From contig JABDRB010000006.1 of NCBI GenBank assembly GCA_013041925.1, forward strand, positions 1 through 64,000: a stretch of 64,000 bases of DNA. The letters run 5' to 3'. Source of the stretch: Akkermansiaceae bacterium (GTDB lineage: Bacteria; Verrucomicrobiota; Verrucomicrobiia; Verrucomicrobiales; Akkermansiaceae). Position numbers and translations under genes: made by a program. The notes beneath the pieces are model-generated. The model was not told where the DNA came from. It searched no databases and was given only the letters and a program-made list of their open reading frames with translations. This document shows, one piece after another, positions 18,553 to 28,424 of this stretch (position 1 is its first letter; every line of letters starts with the position of its first letter).

Positions 18553-19207
18553 GGTGGTGTGTCAAGTAGGTATTAAATAAGTCCAAATCCGCTCAGACTA
18601 AGCGGATAGGTTGAAGAATGGTTGCGACGACTTGTCAGGGGGGGCGACATACACCTAGACAAAAACTCTGAAGTTCAGGCGTGTTTTATTTTTCAACGTC
18701 ATTATTATGATCTTTTTTTTAGGCTGAACCGTAGGATTCACCCCCATCGCTGAGAAAACATCGCGTCATCACTACTCTGATATCCAAAATAAAATCGGAA
18801 CGTTACTAAGTTTTTTATCCTTTATTCGCACAACGCGATACTCATGGGGTGCGGATGGATTGATCGAGTCAGCGAATGGAATCTCGGAATTTTGCGGCAG
18901 GGTCATTCGGCAGGATGAGGTGGTCGGTTTTCGTGAAGGACATCGTGCATTTTTATATACAAAATGCTTAAACACACTGTGTATTCAGATCTCCTCTTCA
19001 CAAACGAAAATACACCTGAAACAGTTCAAACTACGACCCATAGCCCCCATCGGGACTGAATGAACCGCCGAGGGGGAGCTTCATTGTGCCGAATGCTTAC
19101 TTTTTAATCACCGCGATGGAGTTAATCAGCAGAGCTTTCTGTCACCTGAAAGGTCAATCTCGCAACGGCATCAAGCAGGCAATCGCTATGCGGTCTTGAT
19201 GGAAGGC
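18553..19207. other. Gene-poor stretch, possible decayed fragment
   Basis: 655 bases between the VWA gene and the GH2 gene with no confident coding sequence. One minus-strand GTG-initiated frame at 18772-18975 ends in PHEYRVVRIK, resembling the C-terminal motif (FYRVV-like) of secreted Verrucomicrobiota proteins; it may be the last piece of a degraded gene. AT-rich poly-T runs at 18710-18719 suggest regulatory or termination signals, but no clear hairpin was found. No tRNA, repeats or riboswitch seen. Confidence 0.4.
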
Positions 19208-21730
19208 CTACTTTGAGGCATGCGCGGTAAGCTTGACCTCCACAGGGTTCGCCCATCGCATGTTCGACCAGTGGGCGCTCACCACAATCTCACCTTCCTC
19301 GCCCGTTGGCGCCACAATGGCCAAGGCCATACCATTGAATGCTTTCACTGAGACACCCTGAAAACTTTCATGACTGACTGGGTCCCCATTGGCAACGGCT
19401 ACCAGACGCCCTGGCCCCTCGACCTCAAAGGAAACCCATCGGTCTCCCTTCGGCGCAAAGTTCCCCTCCTTATCCTCCATGCGCACAGTGACGTAGGACA
19501 GGTCACGCCGACCTATATCGAGCTTTGTCTGATCGGCTTGCAAGGTAAATTTCGCCACCGGTCCAGCGGTGCGTTTGACGGTAGTAGCGACCACTTTGCC
19601 GTTTTTGCTCGCCACGGCCTTCAGCTCACCCGCCGCGTAGGGAACCATCCACTCAAGGTGCATGTCCGTTTTGGCCGTGAATTTTTGAACACCGAGCGAC
19701 TCGCCATTGAGAAAGAGCTCGACGCTGTCGCCATTGGTATAACACCAGACAGGCACGAGTATCCCCTCTTTTCCTGGCATCGTCCAGTGCGGTAGAAGAT
19801 GCACCATCGGCTCCTCCGTCCATTGACTCTGGTAGAAATAGTAGGTGTCTTTCGGGAAATGACAGAGATCGATGATCCCAAAGTTACCTATGACACGCGG
19901 CCACCCACCAGACTCACCAATGTAGTCAAACCCCGTCCAACGAAACTCACCCGCGACAAATGGAAGCGTCTTGGTCAGGCGCCAAGAATCACGCGCGGTG
20001 ATCCTTACCCCAGCATTGTCGTAGGACGATTCATACCATGGGCTGGTCTCAGGGAAGACCTCCATTTGTGTCAATGGCGCCGGCTGGTATTTCTTAATCC
20101 GAAATTTTCCATTGGTCCGGTATTCACCTCGAGTTTGCAGGGTGTGAGGGACCTCTGAGGCATAGATACGTCTCTCAGGATAAGCGATGTGATCCGCCTC
20201 ATACTGGTAGCAGGATTCCCCCCCGCCATTGTAGCCAACGATGTCCATAAACTCTGGGAAACCCGTTTTGTTCGCTCCCGCCATGAAATTACAACCCACC
20301 GTGACCAGTCGGGACGGGTCAAGCTTGTGACTGATCTCACGCAGTTGCTTGATGGTCTCCAGCTCACCGTATTTTTGGGCCTCTGGCACCTCGTTGCCCA
20401 CACTCCACATAATGACACACGGGTGATTGCGGTCGCGACGTATGTGATCCGTGAGGTCCTTGACTGCCCACTCATCGAAATGAAGGTGATATCCCTGCTT
20501 GGCCTTTCCCTTGTTTGTCTTACTGGCGACCAAGGTTTTGGTGCTTTGTTCAAAAAACCACCCCCTGCGCCACTCGTCAAATGTCTCGTTGATCACAAGA
20601 AATCCAAGCCGATTACAAAAATCCAATAACTCAGGTGACGGCGGGTTGTGCGCGGTGCGGATGGCATTACAGCCCATTTCCTTCAACATGATCAATCGAC
20701 GTTCGAGCGCCCGATCCCACATCGCAGCACCTAAAGGACCAAGATCATGGTGATTGCACATCCCTTTCATAATCACGCTCTCGCCATTAAGTAACATCCC
20801 GCGCTTAGCATCAAAAACCACCTCGCGCACACCGAGTGGGGTCTCATAGCGATCGACCAACAACGTACCATCACGCAGCTCGGTGCGCACGGTGTAGAGG
20901 TTGGGCGACTTCGGTGACCAGAGTGCCGGATGGGAAATATGCATTTTCTGCTCAAGCACGGAGGCTTTCCCTGCCGCCAGATCGATTTCCTTGGATGAGG
21001 AAACGACCGCCTCGCCCATGGCATCCACGACGGTCTGCGTCACCTTGACCTTTTTCGCCTTGTCATACCCGTTTTCTATCGTGGTTTTGACCAACACCTC
21101 CGCATGCTTGTCGGTAATTTTTGGCGTGCTGATCTGAGTCCCCCAATGTGCTACGCGCAGTTTATCCGTGAACTTCAACCACACATGCCGGTAGATCCCA
21201 GAGCCCGTATACCAGCGTGATGATGGCTGCAATGAGTTATCCACCCTGACCGCGAGTACATTCTCCCCCTTGAGATTCAAATAGGGAGTGAGATCATATT
21301 CGAAGCCGATATATCCATACGGCCGCTTCCCGAGGCGGTGCCCATTGATCCAGACCTCCCCATTCATATAAACACCATCAAACTCAACAAACGCCATCTT
21401 TCCTGCCGCATCAACCGGGATCTGAAATGACTTCCGATACCACCCAGTCCCGCATGGTAAATAGCCCCCTTTGGCTCCGCTCGGGTGACTCTCAAGAAAT
21501 GGCCCTTCGATACTCCAGTCATGCGGCAGGTCAAGTTGGCGCCACTCCGAGTGATCAAAGGCTTGTGTGTCAGCCCCCTTGGGATCCCCCTTGATAAAGG
21601 ACCAGCCCGCATCAAAATTGAGGCGTGACCGAGCAGCATCGGCAAACACCGACTGCTGACCAGCACTGGCCAGTAATAAAAAGGAGAAGACGGCAACGGC
21701 GGAATGGAATTTCTGTAAATGTTTCATCAT
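19208..21730 (-). CDS. Secreted GH2 beta-galactosidase-like glycosidase
   Basis: 840 residues from the paired ATGs at 21730/21727. Signal peptide (to about 31), then the GH2 order: sugar-binding domain (LPHDWSIEGPF, WYRKSF), Ig-like domain, TIM barrel. The predicted acid/base is E447 in MWSVGNEV and the predicted nucleophile E526 in YASEVP. The C-terminal region has extra domains beyond the barrel, including a DUF4982-like part (VPVWCYTNGDSVELFLNG) and a beta-domain. Exo-acting beta-galactosidase is likely, but beta-glucuronidase or beta-mannosidase is possible. Its leader is pyrimidine-rich. Monocistronic, downstream of the sulfatase block. Confidence 0.9.
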   Translation of the reverse strand: MMKHLQKFHSAVAVFSFLLLASAGQQSVFADAARSRLNFDAGWSFIKGDPKGADTQAFDHSEWRQLDLPHDWSIEGPFLESHPSGAKGGYLPCGTGWYRKSFQIPVDAAGKMAFVEFDGVYMNGEVWINGHRLGKRPYGYIGFEYDLTPYLNLKGENVLAVRVDNSLQPSSRWYTGSGIYRHVWLKFTDKLRVAHWGTQISTPKITDKHAEVLVKTTIENGYDKAKKVKVTQTVVDAMGEAVVSSSKEIDLAAGKASVLEQKMHISHPALWSPKSPNLYTVRTELRDGTLLVDRYETPLGVREVVFDAKRGMLLNGESVIMKGMCNHHDLGPLGAAMWDRALERRLIMLKEMGCNAIRTAHNPPSPELLDFCNRLGFLVINETFDEWRRGWFFEQSTKTLVASKTNKGKAKQGYHLHFDEWAVKDLTDHIRRDRNHPCVIMWSVGNEVPEAQKYGELETIKQLREISHKLDPSRLVTVGCNFMAGANKTGFPEFMDIVGYNGGGESCYQYEADHIAYPERRIYASEVPHTLQTRGEYRTNGKFRIKKYQPAPLTQMEVFPETSPWYESSYDNAGVRITARDSWRLTKTLPFVAGEFRWTGFDYIGESGGWPRVIGNFGIIDLCHFPKDTYYFYQSQWTEEPMVHLLPHWTMPGKEGILVPVWCYTNGDSVELFLNGESLGVQKFTAKTDMHLEWMVPYAAGELKAVASKNGKVVATTVKRTAGPVAKFTLQADQTKLDIGRRDLSYVTVRMEDKEGNFAPKGDRWVSFEVEGPGRLVAVANGDPVSHESFQGVSVKAFNGMALAIVAPTGEEGEIVVSAHWSNMRWANPVEVKLTAHASK

Positions 21731-21919
21731 AAAAGAGGAGGTATCTGAACGTGTCTCATTAAAGGCATCAGGTAACGGCACTGCGAATACTCCCAAGAAT
21801 CACCCGCCATCTCGTGAAATAGCTGATAAAATCGTAGAGCGGACGAACGGCCATTCATTGCCCGCGCATTTATTCGCCTTTTGCAGCGATCCTTGCCACA
21901 AAAAAAACAAAAAAACATC

Positions 21920-22573
21920 TTACCCCAACGTGCTGATCAAGTAAACCGTGCACTTCACCCCCTGACTCCCCTTCCGCTCGGATCGATCCACACGGGTACC
22001 CAAGGTCTGCTCAATCATCCTTGTCTCCATCACTACAAGCCCTGGATAAAGTTTAAATATCTGGTGCAGTGGATGATGGTATTCCTCGATCACGAAACCT
22101 TCCGCGGCCGAGTAATGGCAGTGACAAAAATGACCGGACTTGCCGCGTGCATCAGCAAATCGAGTCGCTTTCTCCACCAGCGACTTTCCCGGGCGCACTG
22201 CCTTGAGCCAATCATCACGCTCATTTTCAAAGTAATGATAGAGAAGCTTCTCCGGAGCCGTCTCCCCAAAGGCCACCTTCACCCCAGCCAGCAAATCCAA
22301 CACAAGCCCACTCCCACCGGTAGGGAAAAGCGGATCACACTTCCGTGTCAGTTGATAGAGCTTCTGCGGTCGACCCACCTGCACCCGAGGCACACGCCAC
22401 ACCTTGAGATACCCCATCTCCTCGAGCTTAACACAGTGCTGTTTCACACCCATGTAGCTCATTTCCAACAACTTCGCGAGTTCAGGAATCGCCAACCCTC
22501 CAGAGCGTTTCAACTCCCCAATGATCCCTAGGTAACTCGGCCGGGAAATATCGCAGAGGACTTGAGGAAACAT
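21920..22573 (-). CDS. HTH transcriptional regulator, SufR/ArsR-like
   Basis: 217 residues from the ATG at 22573. Winged helix-turn-helix domain at the N-terminus: RPSYLGIIGELKRSG, then the recognition region GLAIPELAKLLEMSYMGVKQ and the wing EEMGYLKVWRV. The C-terminal half contains HFCHCHYS, a CxCH cluster, and one more Cys near the C-terminus; similar regulators of the DeoR/SufR kind bind metal or Fe-S through C-terminal cysteines, but the SufR spacing is not reproduced. It is divergent from the aminomutase gene (97 nt between the start codons), so it likely regulates it. A longer start at 22633 adds a hydrophobic stretch and was not preferred. Confidence 0.75.
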   Translation of the reverse strand: MFPQVLCDISRPSYLGIIGELKRSGGLAIPELAKLLEMSYMGVKQHCVKLEEMGYLKVWRVPRVQVGRPQKLYQLTRKCDPLFPTGGSGLVLDLLAGVKVAFGETAPEKLLYHYFENERDDWLKAVRPGKSLVEKATRFADARGKSGHFCHCHYSAAEGFVIEEYHHPLHQIFKLYPGLVVMETRMIEQTLGTRVDRSERKGSQGVKCTVYLISTLG

Positions 22574-22670
22574 GACCCCAACTCTATGTAGGTAGAACGC
22601 AAACGCCAAACCCCAAATCACAAAAATCCTCATTTTGACAAATCACGATTTATCCTTAAACTCCACGAAG

Positions 22671-23810
22671 ATGTCCGACGTCACCTTTCAATCCCACACG
22701 CCAGGATACTGGCCCGCCGATGCCATGGAGCATTGGAACGATCACACTTGGCAGTTAAAAAATAGAATCACCTCGCTGGCCGCAATCGAAAAACACCTCG
22801 TGCTCACCGAGGAGGAGCGCGCCGGCATCCTGCTATCTGGAAAAAAATTGGCCATGGCCATCACGCCTCATTTTTTCAACCTCATCGACCGCAACGACCC
22901 ACATTGCCCGATCCGCCGACAGATGATTCCACGCATCGAAGAAACCCTCACGGATCCCGCCGAGATGAGCGACCCCTGCGGCGAGGACAGCCACATGCCC
23001 GTCCCAGGACTCGTGCACCGATACCCCGACCGCGTCCTCTTTCTCGTCACCGACCGCTGTGCCGCCTATTGCCGATACTGCACCCGCAGCCGCGTGGTCT
23101 CCGGCGTATCCGACCAAAAACTTGAAACCCAGTGGGAAGCCGCCTTTGAATACTTGGAAAACACCCCACAGGTCCGTGACGTCTTGATCTCAGGCGGTGA
23201 CGCCCTGCTCTTCTCTGATGCCCGACTCGAGAAAATCCTCTCCCGGCTCCACGCCATCCCACACATCCAGTTCATCCGCATCGGCTCGCGTATCCCCCTT
23301 TTCCTCCCCCAACGCATCACCGACGACCTCTGCGCGATGTTAAAAAAATACCACCCCCTCTTTATCTCCATTCACGCCAACCACCCACGTGAGTTGACCA
23401 ACGAGGTCCGGGACGCCCTCGGTCGACTCGCCGACGCAGGCATCCCCATGGGCAACCAAAGTGTCTTACTCAACGGCGTCAACGATAGCATCGACGTGCA
23501 AAAAGAACTCGTGCACAAACTCCTGATGTGCCGCGTCAGACCCTATTACCTCTATCAGTGCGACCTCATCCAAGGCTCTGCCCACCTCAGGACCAGCATC
23601 GACAAAGGAATCAGCATCATCGAGGGCCTCCGCGGCCACACCAGCGGCTACGCCATCCCCCAGTATGTCATCGACGGCCCCGGTGGCGGTGGCAAAATAC
23701 CCATCAACCCCGACTACGTCGTCCGCCACGACAACGGTGGCATCGTGCTCCGCAACTACGAAGGTAAACAGTTCGAATACCCCGCCCCAGATCCATTAAA
23801 AACACCGTAA
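22671..23810 (+). CDS. kamA: Lysine 2,3-aminomutase (radical SAM/PLP)
   Basis: Radical SAM enzyme converting L-lysine to beta-lysine, using a 4Fe-4S cluster, SAM and PLP. From the ATG at 22671 it has 379 residues. Cluster motif CAAYCRYC with C130, C134 and C137. Substrate carboxylate/amine-binding segments YQCDLIQGSAHLRT and VIDGPGGGGK, the latter holding the PLP-binding Lys, match clostridial KamA. DPCGEDSH upstream of the cluster is also typical. Beta-lysine is an osmolyte precursor, fermentation intermediate or NRPS building block; which applies here is open. Assignment as an EpmB paralogue is less likely given these motifs. Confidence 0.85.
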   Translation: MSDVTFQSHTPGYWPADAMEHWNDHTWQLKNRITSLAAIEKHLVLTEEERAGILLSGKKLAMAITPHFFNLIDRNDPHCPIRRQMIPRIEETLTDPAEMSDPCGEDSHMPVPGLVHRYPDRVLFLVTDRCAAYCRYCTRSRVVSGVSDQKLETQWEAAFEYLENTPQVRDVLISGGDALLFSDARLEKILSRLHAIPHIQFIRIGSRIPLFLPQRITDDLCAMLKKYHPLFISIHANHPRELTNEVRDALGRLADAGIPMGNQSVLLNGVNDSIDVQKELVHKLLMCRVRPYYLYQCDLIQGSAHLRTSIDKGISIIEGLRGHTSGYAIPQYVIDGPGGGGKIPINPDYVVRHDNGGIVLRNYEGKQFEYPAPDPLKTP

Positions 23811-23870
23811 ACCCAGCCCACCAAGACAATCCCCCCCCTGAAATAGAAAAAAAGCATCTTTTTGCACGCG

Positions 23871-23899
23871 TTGACTTGACGTATCCGTCCATTTATGGC
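23871..23899 (+). promoter_or_regulatory. Probable promoter of tRNA-Arg
   Basis: TTGACT (23871-23876), 17-bp spacer and TATGGC (23894-23899) lie 33 nt before the tRNA. A second TTGACG overlaps the first at 23876-23881. The -10 match is weak, so this is tentative. Confidence 0.35.
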
Positions 23900-23932
23900 T
23901 TTTTCCGCGCACGCCATTAGGCAACTTATAGT

Positions 23933-24009
<77 letters not shown>

Positions 24010-24018
24010 TTCATTTTC

Positions 24019-24053
24019 AAAGACTTGCAGAGAAATCTGCAAGTCTTTCTTTT
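24019..24053 (+). terminator. Rho-independent terminator after tRNA-Arg
   Basis: Perfect 13-bp stem (24019-24031 with 24036-24048) closed by a GAAA tetraloop (24032-24035), followed by C and a T run. It lies 10 nt after the tRNA and just before the convergent NRPS stop at 24062. Confidence 0.9.
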
Positions 24054-24061
24054 TCGCCCCT

Positions 24062-27000
24062 TCAGTTTGCTGACCTTTTGTCATTTCCCATCCCCTGTGC
24101 TTGATCTAGCACGCCTCTCAAAGACTGAGTCAACACCGGTAGATGCTCTGGAAGCATGATTTCATTATGTCTGCCGGGAATTCGATGGATGTTGAATTTA
24201 CCGCGCGCAAAGTGTTTCCAGAATGATATTGCATGCGGATCCATACAATCTGAGGCAAAGAGGTCGACGCGGCCTGAATACTGATCCATCTGATAACTGG
24301 ATGCGACAGCATGATAGTAATCAATAAACCCGTCCACTTTTGGCGGCCGGTTATCTTGTTGTGGCCGATCTGTCACCACTACCGGCTGCGCACGGTTTTC
24401 AGCTAGCGCACGCAGAAACGCCTTCCCGCGTCCCAGTATATAATTACAGCGCTCTTGGTTGGGCATTTTCCACCAGCGCGTCAGATGGATCCCAATACGG
24501 CGGCAATAATGGGGGGCCTTGATCTGCAAGAATTTAGCCCAAGGAACCACGCCGATCGAGCTGCTGTCAAAGAGAGCAAGAACCGCAACTCGTTGGCCAA
24601 GGCTGTCAAGCTGTTGAGCCACTTCATAAGCGAGCCACCCCCCCATGGAATAACCACCTAAATAGTAAGGACCCTCAGGCTGAAATGATCGGATTTCTTC
24701 AACGTAATGAGCCGCCATCTCCTCAACGCTGATGTGGCGGTTCGAGTCCCCATCCAATCCAACGGCCTGAATTCCATATACCGGCTGATCAGGAGCCAAA
24801 CCCTTTGCCAGCTCGATAAACCCATAAACATTCCCACCCACACCATGAACTAGAAAAAGGGCCTCCTTTGAACCCTTCGGCTGCAATGGAACCAGAGAAC
24901 TCCATGACGGTGCCTCTTTGCCGTCAGCTTCATTCGCAACACCTTCAGCAATCGCCGCTATTGTCTTGGAACCATAGACGAGCGAAAGCGGCAAAGATCT
25001 TCCGACCGCAGCTTCCAGCTTTAATTGTAATCCCATAGCGGCCAAAGAATCACCGCCAAGTTCAAAAAAAGACTCTGATGGCTCTGCACTCGGTCGGGCA
25101 AGAAAATTACGTATGAATTGCAGCACGGATTCGGTATCTCTGGGGTCGATCGGTTCCGCGCGATCGGACTGCTGTGACGCAGAACTGAAACGGCTGGCAA
25201 GCTCCACGCGATTGACTTTGCCTGTTGCCGTTCTCGACCACTCAGTAACAAGCAGCCATCGTCGGGGAACCGCATAACGAGGAAGTTGCTTTTCAAGCTG
25301 ATTTTGGAGACCCATTGTCCAATCCTGATCCGAGATGCCCAAGTTGGCTCGACTGTTCTCATCGACACCCAGACAGCTCTCGGCCATACGTATCACAACA
25401 GCTCCCAGCTCTTTCGAGGCCTTTGTTTCAAAAGCCATTACTTCAGCATCTTTGACACCCGAAAGATTTCGAATAGCCCGGCATATTTCCTCCGGCTCCA
25501 CGCGATACCCATGGATCTTGAGCTGCTCATCAGCTCTACCGTGGAACAACAATTCACCGTTGTCCGTCCACGATCCCAGATCACCGCTGCGGTACCACCA
25601 GCCTTCATCATCAGTAAACTTCACAAATTGTGCCAATGTCTCCTCTGGATCATCCAAATAACCATCTGCCACCCCCAAGCCACCAATGACAATTTCGCCT
25701 ACTATACCCGGAGCGACCCTGCGGCCTTGCTCGTCAAGCACTCGAATCATCGCTCCCTTGTTAGGGGCGCCGATCGGAATCGACGGAAAGGAAAGTGACT
25801 CGCGCCCTATATCGTAATGTGTGCATATAACGGTAGCCTCAGTCGGGCCATATCCGTTGCAGAGCCGTATCGACTGAACGGCTAACGACTGCCACTGTTT
25901 AACTAATTCAGGAGAGAGCACCCCACCACCGACATCAACAGCGCGCAAAGAAGAGGGTATCGGATTCGCCACATGCTGGGCATCGCGCATCCATACAGAC
26001 CAAAGGGCCGTCGCCATGCCTAAGTAGGTAATATTGTAGAATGAAAGCGACTCCACTAAACCACGAACACTCCACACCGACTCAGGACGCGGGATCACAA
26101 CGCAACCTCCCGCAGCAAGGGGAGTCATTACTTCCGCCAATGTCGAGTCGAAGGCCACAGAAGAGGTCCAAAGCGATCTCTGAAACGACTCTCGCCCAAA
26201 GTATCTCGTCGAGTCTTCAATATAAGCATCAAGTCCACGATGGGTGATCTTGACACCTTTGGGTCGACCCGTACTGCCCGAAGTAAAAAATACACATGCA
26301 ATCCCTCCTACGAGAGACGCATCAGGCTCGCATGGCAATTCAAAATCAGGGTCATCATGATCACAACGGGGCTGAAGCCAGATCGTAGCACTCGTTTCCT
26401 TCAGAGCCTGACCAATGGCCACTCGTGCGCATGTCCGCTCCAAGACATCCAGAACCCGCAGATCGGGATCTTCCTCAGAAATGGGGACAAATGCGCACCC
26501 CAACCCCATAACAGCCAACTGAGCAGCAATCAACTCAGGAGACCGCCCAAGCCTTACGGGCACCATGTCGCCTTGCTCTACCCCAGCTTCCCCCAACCTC
26601 GCCATTAACCATGCGACTTCTCGTCCTAGATTGCCATAGGTCCAGATCTGTCCAACAGCGGTTTCGATAGCCTTAGAGCTTTGACGGCGTGTAAAATCGC
26701 TGAAGATTGATGCCAGAAATGATCTTGGCGCAGAATCAAAGCATCCCCCGTTCTCCCACTCACGGACTAAAAGCTCTGTAGCTGGTGCCAGCCGTGGAAG
26801 ATCAGATATCCTCGTAGCGGGTTGATCAATGATCAACTCACGAAGTCGTTTTGCAAGATTTCCAACGTGAGTCATGTCTGAGGCACCACGGGCCAACCAC
26901 CGTCCGTTCTCCCGCTGGATTTGCCATGAGGAGACGCCCACGGATACGGCCCCAACGTCTTCAGGAAACAGTTGGATTGGCCGTGATGCCGGGTCAGGCA

Positions 27001-28378
27001 TTGGAGCTTCTCCCCTTCCCCCACGCTCCAATAGATCAGCAAAGAACGGCCCACGCCGCTGTGCTCCCATCACCAACTCAAGCCACTTTTCTACGAACGC
27101 TAGTATCGACAGACCCTCATCAACCTCGACTACGATCGGGGCAACGCGATTGAGCAACGCTATCACAGCCGGATCACCGGCTGAGCCCACAACATCATTC
27201 AACTCCTTCTCAGTCCACCAACGACCCACCTCGATGTGCGCTTCACCCAAAGACAACGCCCAAGCGAGTAAACCACAGGCCAGATCATGGTCAGTCGTGC
27301 CAAGATCAACGGTCGAGCTTCCCCGTGATAACACAGCCGTGGATTTGGTGTCCTCAGGATCTTCAGAACATTTTTGTATCTGACGGCGCCAGCCCCATTC
27401 AAATCTGAAAACCCCCTCTTCCCATCTTGCAATTTGCGCAAGCTCATCAGGTTGCTTGAGCTCCGCATGCCTCGTCTGGCTCGAAGCCTCAGGAACTATG
27501 CTGGGCGCAAGGCTGGTAGCAACGAGGCAATCCTTTGATGTTGCGATGTGAACCCGAGCGTCTGATGCTATTGATATGGTTCCTGGTTGTGCGTTCTGGC
27601 TCGGGCATTGCTGATCACAGCATACCTCAGCGTTGATCAACCGATACCACTCCCTATCAAGGCGGAACCGCGCACAGCCCACATAGTTCGGGAAAGGTCC
27701 AAAATCAAGTGCCCGCACGACCCGCTGAATTCTATGGGCTGGCCATTGCCAATTGATCTCCATCCCCCCCCGTGGCCAATCTGAATTGCCAAAGTAGGTC
27801 CTTTCACTCAACTCTTGCTGCCGTAGAGGCATTGGCCCTCGGCCTAGCTTGAGAACGATCATGTCAAACCCTCGTGCTCCAGCCTCGAGGCAACGCAAGT
27901 TCAACGATTGACTTGTGTCATCATCATGAATGGGCACAGGTGTTTGAATGATGATCCCACCTGTATCAATTCCTTCTTCAACCATATGCCAAGTAACAGC
28001 ATACTCAGTTTCACCATCGAGCAGGGCTCGTGTTGGAGCATACAGACCCGCATACCTCGGCAGCGGTGCATCATGAAAATTGATGCTTCCCTTTACTGGA
28101 TGCCGAAGAATCTCAGCTGGTATCAGGCGAACATTATACGCACTTACTATCCAATCGCACGGTATCTTGGTGATAACGGCAAGGGGTGTTCCCGGATCAT
28201 AGGTCATGACCCCTTCGCGGCGCGCCGACGCGGCAAAGGACTTACCGTTCGCGAGACAAGCGACCACCTCATGTCCTGCCGTTCGTAATGAGCGAAGACA
28301 GTGCATTCCTATGGAAGCATCACCGATCAGGACAACGCGACACCTCTCATCTTCAGGCAAAATAGTATGGCTTCTCAT
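24062..28378 (-). CDS. One-module NRPS with formyltransferase and thioesterase
   Basis: 1438 residues. 1-180: formyl_trans_N domain with N100-F-H102 and D138 (GIDTG), the Asn/His/Asp catalytic set of formyl-THF transferases; 190-290: formyl_trans_C-like. 310-540: resembles only the C-terminal lobe of a condensation domain, ending RISDLPRLAP; no HHxxxDG. 550-1065: adenylation domain with A3 FFTSGSTGRPKG (697-708), A5 NGYGPTEAT (841-849), A7 YRSGDLG, K1054. 1080-1145: PCP, S1111 in GGDS. 1170-1425: thioesterase, S1244 in GYSMGG, D1271, H1404. By hand the A-domain pocket reads D-S-A-G-D-G-G-V-I-K, with D235-equivalent D744 favouring an alpha-amino acid; the substrate is unknown. Purine-rich leader, palindromic promoter. 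No PPTase gene in view. Confidence 0.88.
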   Translation of the reverse strand: MRSHTILPEDERCRVVLIGDASIGMHCLRSLRTAGHEVVACLANGKSFAASARREGVMTYDPGTPLAVITKIPCDWIVSAYNVRLIPAEILRHPVKGSINFHDAPLPRYAGLYAPTRALLDGETEYAVTWHMVEEGIDTGGIIIQTPVPIHDDDTSQSLNLRCLEAGARGFDMIVLKLGRGPMPLRQQELSERTYFGNSDWPRGGMEINWQWPAHRIQRVVRALDFGPFPNYVGCARFRLDREWYRLINAEVCCDQQCPSQNAQPGTISIASDARVHIATSKDCLVATSLAPSIVPEASSQTRHAELKQPDELAQIARWEEGVFRFEWGWRRQIQKCSEDPEDTKSTAVLSRGSSTVDLGTTDHDLACGLLAWALSLGEAHIEVGRWWTEKELNDVVGSAGDPAVIALLNRVAPIVVEVDEGLSILAFVEKWLELVMGAQRRGPFFADLLERGGRGEAPMPDPASRPIQLFPEDVGAVSVGVSSWQIQRENGRWLARGASDMTHVGNLAKRLRELIIDQPATRISDLPRLAPATELLVREWENGGCFDSAPRSFLASIFSDFTRRQSSKAIETAVGQIWTYGNLGREVAWLMARLGEAGVEQGDMVPVRLGRSPELIAAQLAVMGLGCAFVPISEEDPDLRVLDVLERTCARVAIGQALKETSATIWLQPRCDHDDPDFELPCEPDASLVGGIACVFFTSGSTGRPKGVKITHRGLDAYIEDSTRYFGRESFQRSLWTSSVAFDSTLAEVMTPLAAGGCVVIPRPESVWSVRGLVESLSFYNITYLGMATALWSVWMRDAQHVANPIPSSLRAVDVGGGVLSPELVKQWQSLAVQSIRLCNGYGPTEATVICTHYDIGRESLSFPSIPIGAPNKGAMIRVLDEQGRRVAPGIVGEIVIGGLGVADGYLDDPEETLAQFVKFTDDEGWWYRSGDLGSWTDNGELLFHGRADEQLKIHGYRVEPEEICRAIRNLSGVKDAEVMAFETKASKELGAVVIRMAESCLGVDENSRANLGISDQDWTMGLQNQLEKQLPRYAVPRRWLLVTEWSRTATGKVNRVELASRFSSASQQSDRAEPIDPRDTESVLQFIRNFLARPSAEPSESFFELGGDSLAAMGLQLKLEAAVGRSLPLSLVYGSKTIAAIAEGVANEADGKEAPSWSSLVPLQPKGSKEALFLVHGVGGNVYGFIELAKGLAPDQPVYGIQAVGLDGDSNRHISVEEMAAHYVEEIRSFQPEGPYYLGGYSMGGWLAYEVAQQLDSLGQRVAVLALFDSSSIGVVPWAKFLQIKAPHYCRRIGIHLTRWWKMPNQERCNYILGRGKAFLRALAENRAQPVVVTDRPQQDNRPPKVDGFIDYYHAVASSYQMDQYSGRVDLFASDCMDPHAISFWKHFARGKFNIHRIPGRHNEIMLPEHLPVLTQSLRGVLDQAQGMGNDKRSAN

Positions 28379-28424
28379 CTTTCCCTCTCAAAGTTCCAGC
28401 CTCCTCAAAAACTAACAATCACGA

